Positions 26,149 through 36,027 of a stretch of DNA of 64,000 nucleotides are shown here, piece by piece; the stretch's first letter is position 1, and every line of letters begins with the position of its first letter. Both the position numbers and the translations under genes were made by a program. The notes under the pieces are model-generated. The model had not been told where the DNA came from and did not search any database. It was given only the letters and a program-made list of their open reading frames with translations. This DNA is from Punica granatum (taxonomy: Eukaryota; Streptophyta; Magnoliopsida; Myrtales; Lythraceae): assembly GCF_007655135.1 (NCBI RefSeq), contig NC_045132.1:17312534-17376533 (forward strand), read 5' to 3'.

Positions 26149-26480
26149 ATTTAACTCAATTCAATTCCAACTATGTATATATATAATTGAATTGTAATAA
26201 TAAGGTGGAAGAAGAAAATAAAAAAATAATGATTGTGTTAATGAATTATAGGAAAAAGTGAAAAAAAATATAATAAATAATTGAAAGAAAGTAATTATTG
26301 TACTGTTAAATTGTGAAAAAAAAGAGAGTAAAGAATAATTGAAAAAATTTATTATTAAAAATTAAATTGAATTGTTAAAAAATTACAAAAAAGAGAAAAA
26401 TAATAATTGTATTGTTGAATTGAAGATAAATAGAATTAATTGGAGTAAAATTAAAAAAAAAGCTCCAAGACCAAATAAAC
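26149..26480. mobile_element. MITE, family A copy 2
   Basis: AT-rich, non-coding, with the interior words AATGATTGTGTTAATGAATT and TAATAAATAATTGAAAGAAA shared with the copies at 19507, 41835 and 55528. Flanked by TTAACTCAATTCAATTCC on the left and CCAAGACCAAATAAAC on the right. It lies within about 300 bp of the fumarase start codon, on its upstream side. Confidence 0.5.
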
Positions 26481-27536
26481 TTTATTATTGAATTTGCAAA
26501 TCCTACTTCACTTCATGGGCCAAAAGAGAAAATAGTACATTCGGGTGAACACGAATCGATCCGATCCGAATTTCCGGGAAGTTAACCGAACTGGAGAAAG
26601 GAGGTAGGATGTAGCTGCCTGTTTAAAAATGCTGAAAAAGATGCTTTTAACATCCCGTTTGGGATCAATCCTTGATTTCGGTTCAATTTATTTCGGTTTC
26701 AATGGATTCGATTCAATTGTAAATGAGACAGAGGCTGCGCTGAGAAAAATGATGAAAAAAGGGGATGGGATCAATGAGCCGCTGACACGGTTGGTCGATT
26801 GAGAAGGAATTGAAAGGCAAAAGAGTACTTACCAGGGTGTTTGCTCAACTCTCTCCCGATTAGTTGATTGAGAGCCGTGGAGGTCCGAGAGGGGAGGTGA
26901 AGGGCCAAGACGAAGTTAGAGCCCAGGTCCGTGGAGGTGGAGGAACGGTCACGAGGTGAGCGCGGTTTGTCGTGGTGCCCTCTCAGCGGCGCTAGGGGTC
27001 TACTGAGTGAGACTGAGAAGGTGAGAAACTAAATAGTGCGTCGGGCCCTCTCTCCCTAAAACCCATCAGAAACTTGATATGTTCGGTTATGGAACCGAAT
27101 CGTACCAAGAGCTGAAAAAATAACCCGAATAATAATACGCCTCCCAAAACGTTTATTTTTATTTCAATAAGACCATAATGTTTCGTAAAATATTTAAATT
27201 AGGCAATTAATATTTTTTAAAATCTTAAAAAAATCAAAAACTATTTTCTCAAATAAAAACTAGTTTTTGAATTAAAAAAAAAAACCTCAAGGATGGAGAA
27301 TGCCGAGACAAGGATGGTCGGTCTCGTAATCTAGGGGTAAGGGCTTTATTGGCAGCCACCCACCCCACATTTGAGGTGGCCGAGGATGGCAGCAGCCTGC
27401 TAGGCCCCTACCCCCTAACTTTTGAGATCCCACCAAGCCAATTGTGGGATCTGGAAAATCAGGTGAAGGCCTCGTTGATGGCCGGCCACCCACCCTACCG
27501 CTAAAGTAATCGATGATCTCAGAGGCTATTGATCAA
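26481..27536. other. Repeat-rich intergenic DNA
   Basis: Moderately GC-rich debris between 26500 and 27070, then AT-rich DNA. A short GC-rich block at 27290-27500 (GGCCGAGG and GGCCGGCCACCCACC words) resembles blocks near 28430-28475 and 30090-30310. No gene was identified. Confidence 0.5.
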
Positions 27537-28425
27537 GGTCGTCAGAATCGTGATTCTACCTAACATCGGTCAAGGGCCATGGAATCGTGAATCGTAAAAT
27601 CGAATCATGAAACATAAGATTCTACACGTAATTAAAAAAATATCATATATATATATATTGTTATTAGTCTTTGAAATTTGTAAAATACATATTAGTTCTC
27701 CAATGTATCCCCCTCATGTGTGTATATATAACCTGGCATTATGAAGCTTATAAATTAGACTCTGATCATTAGTTCACAGAAACTTAAGCCAACGGTTCCT
27801 AACCAAAGATCTGTGGCTCCAGAAACATGGGATATTGATCTGGCCATACGTTCTTGTACATACTACACTGTCCTGTGTTTCCCATTTCATTTGAAATAGT
27901 TTCAGGATTGATCTACTACGTCCAAGTATTTCTTTAGGAAGAAACTGGTGAAGTAGCATAATTGAAGCACTTGGTCGAAGCTCGGAGTCGGAGAAGGTAC
28001 TTGGTCGAAGCTCGGAGAAGGTACCTGCCACCTGGTCAAAGCTCAAAGAAGGTACCTAGTCGAAGAAGGAACTTGGTCAAAGAAGCCGAAGGTACTTGGT
28101 CGGAGGATTTATGGCAAAGTCGTGGAGAGAAAAAGTGGGAAAGAGACTGGAAGAAAGGGGGAAACTCGACTGGTGAAAAAGAAAGGGAAAAAAAAAGGTT
28201 GGGCTGAGGACCAATGGACTGGACTTCGACTCGACTCTAGGCTGGGCTTGGCTCGACTTTGGGCTGAATCCGGAATCGCAGAATCGGGCTGATTCTGCGA
28301 TTCTTAGCTTGATTCATCATCGATCCTAGCTTTTTGACTCATGCCATAGAATCGAAATCGGTGCCCACCCTTCGAATCGTAGAATCGTACGATTCTACCA
28401 TTCGAATCGCAATTTTAACAACCAT
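27537..28425. mobile_element. Putative TIR element with GAATCG-rich ends
   Basis: Both ends are dense in GAATCG/CGATTC words. The left end (GTCGTCAGAATCGTGATTC) pairs imperfectly with the reverse complement of the right end (GTTGTTAAAATTGCGATTC). The interior is non-coding apart from a repetitive frame over 27962-28207. I infer a non-autonomous DNA transposon; termini and target duplication are not certain. Confidence 0.4.
27968..28107 (+). repeat. ~25-30-bp tandem repeats (ACTTGGTCGAAGCTCGGAG)
   Basis: Five to six degenerate units follow one another around the core ACTTGGTCGAAG(CTCGGAG)AAGGT. They lie inside the GAATCG-ended element and create an open frame of 81 codons rich in R, S and E, which I treat as repeat-derived. 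Confidence 0.65.
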
Positions 28426-28569
28426 GTTATTGATGACCTCGAGCAAGGGGTTGATGGCCACTGATGAGGCCCTCACAACTCCTTTCTCATGTTTACTTTC
28501 ATTGTTTTTTATTCTTTTTCAGATTTGCAAATTATTTTTTAATTTCTAATATCTGAAAACTATAATGTT

Positions 28570-28830
28570 GTGTTTGGTTTGTAAGTAACATTTTAAAATC
28601 ATATTTTGATTTTGAAAAAGAATGGTATAAATGGTTATGTATGGGGCCCACCATTTGACTTTGTATGAGTTATGTGATTTTGATTTTGAAAAAGAGCGGT
28701 ATAAATGGGGTCCACCCTTTGACTTTGTATGAGTTATTTTGTTTTTTTGTGGGTATAATTTTATTTTATTGTGAGTATAATTAAATTAAAGTAAGATTTT
28801 AAAATGAGGCTTTGAATCCAAACGGAGCAT
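28570..28830. mobile_element. MITE with TGTTTGGTTT / AATCCAAAC ends
   Basis: Starts TGTGTTTGGTTTGTAAGTAA and ends TTGAATCCAAACGGAGCAT, an imperfect inverted pair. The interior carries a direct duplication of ATTTTGATTTTGAAAAAGA with GGTATAAATGG and CCACC..TTTGACTTTGTATGAG. It is non-coding. Confidence 0.55.
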
Positions 28831-29034
28831 AAAAAATTGTAAACTAAATTATCTAAAAAATAATCAACTTGCGTTGTTGTCGAATTTTACTCCCCCCACC
28901 CAAAAAAAAAAACAGAATCACAAACTTTCATTTTAGTTTCACATTTATCACATTATTGAGTTTTTTTTTTAAAAAAAATTGCTAATTTTGTTGTCGTGTC
29001 GTTGCCGCATCTTCAAAAACTTAAAAAAAGATAA

Positions 29035-30028
29035 GGTAAAATGCAGTCTCATCCTCTAAGGTTTTACACAATGACACTTCATCACATTCTTAACCAAAAT
29101 ATATATTCCACCCCCATTAACTTTGTTGACTTAATAAGATAAACTTTTTTTTACCCACAACCTTTATTTTCTTTTCGCTTTCATCCTATCTTTGTTCTTT
29201 TGAATTATTCTAATCTTTAAAATTACACAGTTTATGCACTTTGGTTATATTATTTTCAATAAACTTATTAATGTGTAATATTTTTAAAATAAAAAATATT
29301 TTGAAAGGGTGTCCATTCATCAGGAATGGACAACCATTGAGCTCTCAACGGTCGAAAAAATGGTGTCCAATCATCAGGAAAAATAAAGCAAGGGTGTCCA
29401 TACATCAGAAAAATAAAATTGGGGTGTCCGATGACCAAATATCCACTCATTGAAATTGATATCCACAATCACTACATTTGATATTGAGAGATCATGCCCA
29501 TACCAAATACTGATGTTCCACAGTAAATACAACCAACACTCCCACGAAGTTACGTACTACTATTTTCACGGTTTATAACATCGGCCCAACACCGAGATTT
29601 TAGAGGTCATAATTTAAGATGTTAATGTTACAAGTAGAGCCTCGCCAATGGCAAATACTCCACCATAGGTAATCAGAGACTTTAATGATCATCAAAGATC
29701 TTGAACAGACTTGTAAAAAGCATTTTTTTTTTGTATTTTCATATTTCCAAACTTTTTTCATCCACAAAAAAATTGCATGTCAATAGATTTATTAATGATT
29801 TAAATAATATGATCCCAAATGTGGACTGGTTATGTCACCTTGAAATAAAATTGAAAAATATTATGAATTGGGACAAAATTGAAAAATAAGCTAAAAAGTA
29901 AGGACAAAAAGTAATTTTTTCAATTAGGTCAACATGGACAACGAAGCGGATTAGCAATTTCACTATTAAGAATAGGGGTGGAGTGCGTATTTTGATTAAG
30001 ATTGAGTTAGAGAGGAGTGTATTTTACC
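29035..30028. mobile_element. ~1-kb element with long imperfect inverted ends
   Basis: The left end (GGTAAAATGCAGTCTCATCC, continuing through AAAATATATATTCCACCCCC) is matched in reverse complement by the right end (GGGGTGGAGTGCGTATTTTG ... GAGTGTATTTTACC). The inverted ends together span more than 100 bp on each side. The middle holds four GGTGTCC-containing direct repeats (29308-29430) and no recognisable gene. I infer a non-autonomous DNA transposon, perhaps carrying a second insertion. Confidence 0.5.
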
Positions 30029-30039
30029 CAAAAAATATC

Positions 30040-30716
30040 ATGTTTAAAAATTAATTAAACAATTAGAAAATAAAAATTTCCAAAAGCTTAGATGGGGGGC
30101 GGGGCTCACTAGGGCTGGTGGCCTCACCAGTGGCCACCAACCCTTGGGATGAGATTGACACCTCTTGAGGTCGCTCAACGAATTCATCCGAAGGGCGATT
30201 GGCCGCTGGCGAGGCCACTCGTCCTAATGACTATGAGTAACAATATTCGTTTTTTTTTTTGCCGATATGGGGGGTGAGGGCATCGTTGGATGCTACCACC
30301 CAACAGGATGAAGTCAACGCCTCTTGTGGACTAAACATAAACTTGAGAAATCGGTTCATAGCGGCATGGTGCTGAATTAATACCAAGAACCGGCTTGTTC
30401 AGCTGGGTAACTTGCATATCTGACCTTCTTTTCTCGAAAGAGGTCAAGGCTACACTACTTGCTATTTAGAATTGCTCATCAAGCCGATCTGCTCCAGTCT
30501 AGTATGTGAATTGCCCGACGAGCCAATCTGGTCCAATCTGATATGTGATGTTCTCACTGATGAGCTATCAGATGTACTAGCTATCGCTGACATACCAAAT
30601 GACTCATTTACTATGACCACACTTCGTGGAGATTTTTCATAAATGAAATTTAATCAATTAAATAAGATGAAACAAAACAATCAATAGAAACCAAACGCAG
30701 AAGAAGCATACAATAG
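30040..30716. other. Intergenic DNA with GC-rich repeat blocks
   Basis: GC-rich blocks at 30090-30240 and 30265-30320 (GGCCACCAACCC, GAGGCCACTCG) resemble those at 27290-27500. A short direct repeat, GCCGATCTG...CCAGTCT / GCCAATCTGGTCCAATCTG, lies at 30480-30540. No gene was identified. Confidence 0.5.
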
Positions 30717-31144
30717 ATGTCAATACATGTTCTATTATATTGAATAATGTCATTGCTTCCCTGGGGCAAAGGATTTCGAAGTACCCTACATATCTCGCAG
30801 GCACTCATTCTTTCATCGTTATCGTTCGTGCAAATGGGACAACTCTAAGTCTCTAGCTTAATAGCCTCTTCGGTTGAATCTTCAGATTCACCTGTTTCAA
30901 GGAAATAAATATTGAGAAAGTAAAACTGTAATGTCAATACATGTTCTATTATCTTGAATAATGTCATTGCTTCCCTGGGGTAGAGGATTTCGAAGTACCC
31001 TACATATCTCGCAGGCACTCATTCTTTCATCGTTATCGTTCGTGCAAATGGGACAACTCTAAGTCTCTAGCTTAATAGCCTCTTCGGTTGAATCTTCAGA
31101 TTCACCTGTTTCAAGGAAATAAATATTGAGAAAGTAAAACTGTA
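30717..31144 (-). pseudogene. HBS1-like exon 2, tandemly duplicated, with stop codon
   Basis: Two 214-bp units (30717-30930, 30931-31144) are nearly identical. On the minus strand each holds an acceptor (TTGAAACAG) followed by an exon starting at 30891 and 31105. The exon reads an acidic segment, then S-C-P-I-C-T-N-D-N-D-E-R-M-S-A-C-E-I-C and VLRNPL. This is the RanBP2-type zinc finger (Cys-x2-Cys ... Cys-x2-Cys) of plant HBS1-like proteins, GTPases that act with Pelota in rescue of stalled ribosomes. The Trp that should precede the first SC is a TAG stop in both copies, so the stop predates the duplication. The next exons are absent; below 30717 the sequence is not recognisable. The partner exon is at 41350-41437. 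Confidence 0.7.
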
Positions 31145-31319
31145 AAGATTGGACCGATCTAACTCGAATTACATTATGTTGATGATCCGAGTAAATAGGC
31201 TGTACAATCTCACAAGAAAAAGGAAACCAATTAATATTCTAGGGCTAAAATCTAAGACTACCAAATATATCGACTAAAAAATGTACAATACAACTGTACA
31301 ATCCAAAATATCCATAATA
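31141..31319 (-). repeat. Copia 3' LTR (left)
   Basis: On the + strand it starts TGTAAAGATTGG and ends CCATAATA. The match with the right LTR stops exactly at both limits. It abuts the duplicated HBS1 exon block on the left and a GAGTGAG polypurine-like tract (minus strand) on the right. Confidence 0.85.
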
Positions 31320-31488
31320 CTCACTCATGTTGGAGCAAGAGAGTCACGAATGCCTAATTTGGAGAGAATGAAGCGAAAGCGATCTCGACCCAGTGTCTTT
31401 GTGAAGATATCTGCTAATTGAAATCTCATAGGCAAATGGCCGGTAGTCACGACGCCCACTTTGAGATGCTCACGAACAAAATGGCAAT

Positions 31489-34400
31489 CTATCTCAATGT
31501 GCTTTGTTCATTCATGATAGCTGCAATGTGTAGCGCAACTTGATAATCGCAAAATGAACGAGTTGGTGCTGCCATCTGTACTCCAAGGGAAGAAAGAAGA
31601 CTCCGCAACCATATGATTTCACTAACAGCTGTTGTCATTGTTTGATACTCTACTTCAGCAGATGAGTGACAGACTATGGTTTGTTTCTTCGTCTTCCATG
31701 AAACTAGACATTCTCCAAGCTTGATAAAATAACTTGTAATAGAGCGATAGGTCAAGGGGCAGCTTGCCCAATCCGAATCACAAAATGCTTCAAGCTCGAG
31801 AGAAGTAGGCCGCAAAAAAATTCCTTGACCGAGAGATTGCTTTAAGTAACGAAAGACCCGCATGGCAGCATCCCAATGGTCTTGATGTGGTTCCTACATA
31901 AACTGGGCCAAAATATGAAGGGATTAACTAATTTCTGGCCCGGTGATGGTCAAGTAGATAAGTCTCCCAATTAGATGCATGTACTTGGCTAGATCCTATA
32001 ACAAATCACTATAACTCGTGGACAGTCGATGATGTTGCTCCATGGGAAAAGATGATGGTCGTGATGCCAACATACCATACTCAGTCAAGATGTCAAGGAC
32101 ATACTTTCATTGACTATGAAAGAGATCAAATTTCAACTTAGCGACTTCAATGCCAAGAAAATATTTCAAGGGCCCTAAGTCCTTTATATGAAAGCACTAA
32201 TCCAGATAGCCCTTAAAAGAGTCACAGTGGCTAGGACTATTCCCAACTGTGATCAAATCATCCACATAAACCAATACGCCAAGAAAGACGTTCCCTCGAG
32301 TGAAAGTAAAAAGGGAATGATCCGCACCTAATTGAATGAAGTCATATTGTCGAAGTGCGTCGGTGAACTTCGAGAATTAGTTTCTCGATACTTGGTGAAG
32401 AATTTGCACACATTGCCGTTCTTCGAAGCAAAGAAACCCGGAGGAAATTCCATGTAAACTTCTTCGTCCAAGTCTCCATGCAAAAAGGTGTTGTTTATGT
32501 CCATTTGATGGATTTGCCACTCCTATGCTACTGCGACTGTCAATAGACACCGCACAGTTACCAACTTGGCTACTGGTGTAAAAGTCTCACAATAATCAAT
32601 TCCCTCCACTTGGGTGAAGCCTTTTGCAACTAGTCGAGCCTTATATCGTTCTATACTTCCATCAGCTCGACGCTTTACTTTATACACCATTTGCAGCTGA
32701 TAGGATGTTTGCCGGGGGGAATCTATTTAATCGTCCAAGTCTTATTCAACTCAAGAGCGCGAATTTCTTCTGCCATTGTAATTCTGCATCTCCGATCTTG
32801 AACGAGTTCTTGATAAGACGTGAGCTCTCTGTCAGAATCAATTGCTGCCATTAACACTTTGTGATGGTTGGAGATATTCGAATAATTAATAAATCTCTTA
32901 ATAGGATAGGGCATACTTGAGGAGTTCGAGGAGATGGATAAATCAGGAGAAGGGGTCTCATGGCGCGTAGTGTGAACAATGAAGTCTTTGAAGTGTTTGG
33001 GAAGATTGGAAGTTCAAATCGCCGCAAAGTCACTTCTGGTGGAACTTTACCCGTATACAGTTCAGACATTCGTTCATATTCCCCACAATTTTCTCGACTT
33101 GACTTTGGACCCCCTAAGAAAATGCCCGGCTTAGAGGAGCTCCCCCATTTTGCTAATTTTACCCGGCTCCCCCTCACTTCTGAATTTTGGCCCACAAGCT
33201 CATTTGCCTAAGCTATCTTCGAAGTCCCCCGAGTTGGACTGGGCCCTGTTTATGTTGTCTCTAAAGCTTGCTGAGCTAGATTGGACCCGTCACTGTCTAT
33301 GGGCCTTACTCCAATTTCTGGAGTTGCTTGTTGCTGCCAACCGGAACTGTAGATGCTCCAGTTTCCTGCTCGTTCGGGCCGACCCTGATTGATTTGTCTT
33401 GATGGCGACCCATTCGATTGGGCCGATTGCCATATGCTGGGCTCAAACTCTTCATAAGCATCCAGTAATGATGCCGGCAGATGTCTATCCAAAAATAATG
33501 GGTTCCCTCTCATTTCTTGGTTCAATTCTCTATTTTCTTTGGCAAAATGAAAAATCGCTTCGCAAATTGAACATCCTTCGACATGAACATATGTCGATTT
33601 TTTAGATCATAAAGTCGCCAACCCTTCTTCCTATAAGGATATCCGATAAAAATACACTTCAGAGACCTTGGTTCGAATTTATCCTCGGTCCATGTGTGTA
33701 CATAACATAATGACCTAAAAACTCACAAATTCGAGTAGTTAGATGGTTTGCTGAAAAGTACCTCATGTGGGCCCTTGTTGCCAAGCAAAGGCGACGAGTG
33801 ATATTTATTAAGTGAACGGCAATAGAAACACATTCGCCCCAAAAACGTGTTGGTAACGAAGCCTGAAACATGAGTGCCCAAGCTACACTGAGAATATGTT
33901 GATGCTTCCTTTCAACCCCTCCATTCTACTGTGGCGTATCCGTACAAGATGTTTGGTGTATAATACCATGTATAGAGAAAAACTCTTGTAGCTCCCTCGA
34001 CTATTATCACTTCTTAGAATTTTAATCTCGCGATCAAATTGATTCTTGATTAAATTATAAAAATCAATGATGAACCGCCGAGCTTTAGGTATTTCTGGCA
34101 ACAGATATAGCCATACACCTCGACTAAAATCATCCACAATGGTTAAGAAATAGTTGGCTCCGCAGCTAGCTTTAATTCTATACGGTCCCCACAAATCATA
34201 ATGTATCAACTGAAATAGGTACTCAGCTTTATTCATACTCAAATGAAAATTATGAGCGTGTCTCCTTTGCTCTAAGACATAAATCACACTCCTTGTTACT
34301 TCTATCTTCAAAATTCAAATCAATACTATTCAACTTTATTGCGCGAGATGGATGACCGAGCCTCTGATGCTAGATGTTAGCGAATTTCTCTATGACTGCA

Positions 34401-35920
34401 TGACATATCGGAGGTGCGGTGCCAACTCGTCTCAGATAATAGACCCCTCCTCGAAGTTCACCCACTCCAAGTGTCCTCCTCAAGGTGCGGTCTTGAATCA
34501 CACACAAATTAGAGCAAAAGGTCACAAAACAGTTCATCTCCTTTGATAATCGAGCAATAGAAATTAAATTGCAATTGAAAGTGGGCACATAAAGCATGTC
34601 AGTGATCTCGACGGAATTAGCAATCTTCATAGTTCCTATGCAGATGACTTGTATTATGCCCCTATTAAAAATATAAACTGATGCCCCCTTAATTGGAAGA
34701 GATGTCGAAAAGCTCTCAAGACACCTGATCATATGCCTCAAAGCTCCTGTGTCCAAAATCCACTTGCTCTGCAAAGTTACAAAATTAAATTGATTACCAG
34801 CAAGTCGATTATAATCTGTGGTGTCTTGGGTGAGCATGTTTAGCAATTTCTAGAACTCTTCATCGAAAAGGCTTACAGTCGCTCAGTCTGTGAACCCTTT
34901 CCCTGCACGGTTTGGGCCATATTCACTCGATCTGGGCCTCGCTGAAAATGGGGCTTCCCTCATGGCCCACTGCTTTGTTTTGCCTGGCCCTGTCCGGGCC
35001 CCTTTCTAGCATTTGTCTTGGACTTAGAGTGCCATGATGGGTAGACAATTAAAGCCCAACAAGAACTCTTCAATGGCCCATCTTTCCATAATTTGTGTAG
35101 ATCAACTTCCCTTCTAGATTGTGCTGCAACTTGCTGGTCCCTACCCCTCCATTCTCTGTTTCTTCCTTAACAAGAAACATCGCTGCTTCAAAGACGGATT
35201 CTCGAGAACTAGTCATGAGCTTTTGTCGTTCTTCATACGCAACCATCTTGTAAACCTTGTTCAAGTTTGGCATGGGGCGGATTGTATTGAGTTCCGAGGT
35301 AAGTCCCATGAGGATCTGGAATGATTTCTCAGTTTCCGCTCTCGGATGCTCAAGGTAAAACTCCAACTCATCCCATAGTAGCTTGAGCTTGCCATAATAG
35401 TCTCGTACACTCAATCCTTCTTGCTTGAGGAGGCATATGTCGGTCTTTATTTGGAAGATTTGAGACCGATTTCCTTCAGAGTACCCCTCCTTGAGGTCGT
35501 CCTATAAATTCTTTACGTCTACTGCATAGGTAACCATAGCTTATAGACTTTCCTCCATTGCGTTTAACATCCAAGCTATAATCGTGGAATTGCATCTCTC
35601 CCATCTCTTCCTTAAGGGATCATCTTCTCTCGGTTTCTCGAGAGAACCATCGGTGAAAGCCAATTTGTTCCTTGTCTGGAGTGCAATTAACATTGCACGT
35701 GACCATGTAAGGTAATTATCGCCATTGAGAGTGCATTCGATTATCTAAACTCCAGTGCTATCTGATGAAGTAAGGCGATAAACTGGCAGAACTTCCATGC
35801 TCCTTCCAGAGTTATCTCCTATCTTCTTGTCCTTTGACGAGCCTATGTCCTTCATTGGACTCTTCTCGTCATCACTGACATCAGACATCTTGTAGTTGAA
35901 AAAGTTTTAATCGGTCCAGG
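31489..35920 (-). pseudogene. Broken copia gag-pol
   Basis: On the minus strand, from high to low coordinates, I see several pieces. A gag-like segment lies at about 35900-34880. The protease active-site word WILDTGA is at 34742-34762. The integrase zinc-binding word HQRLGHP is at 34349-34369, followed by a core with DLWGPY and DDFSRGVW (about 34230-34110). The reverse transcriptase YVDD box is at 32257-32268. An RNase H segment with CDSDWAS and SSAEVEY is at 31863-31489. The reading frame shifts or stops repeatedly between these (no single frame exceeds about 160 codons), and 33100-33450 is a GC-rich linker without conserved words. It makes no full polyprotein. Confidence 0.88.
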
Positions 35921-35929
35921 AGTGTAGGC

Positions 35930-35941
35930 GCTCTGATACCA
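35930..35941 (-). other. Copia primer-binding site
   Basis: The minus strand reads TGGTATCAGAGC directly after the CA end of the right LTR, the classic complement of the 3' end of initiator Met-tRNA in plant copia elements. It fixes the orientation of the element. Confidence 0.9.
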
Positions 35942-36027
35942 TGTAAAGATTGGAACGATCCAACTTGAATTACATTGTGTCGATGAACTGAGTAAATAAG
36001 CCGTATAGTCTCACACGAAAAGGAAAC
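35942..36027 (-). repeat. Copia 5' LTR, inner part
   Basis: Matches 31141-31227 and breaks at GAAAC (36023-36027), where the giant TG...CA element was inserted. The match resumes at 40982. Confidence 0.88.
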
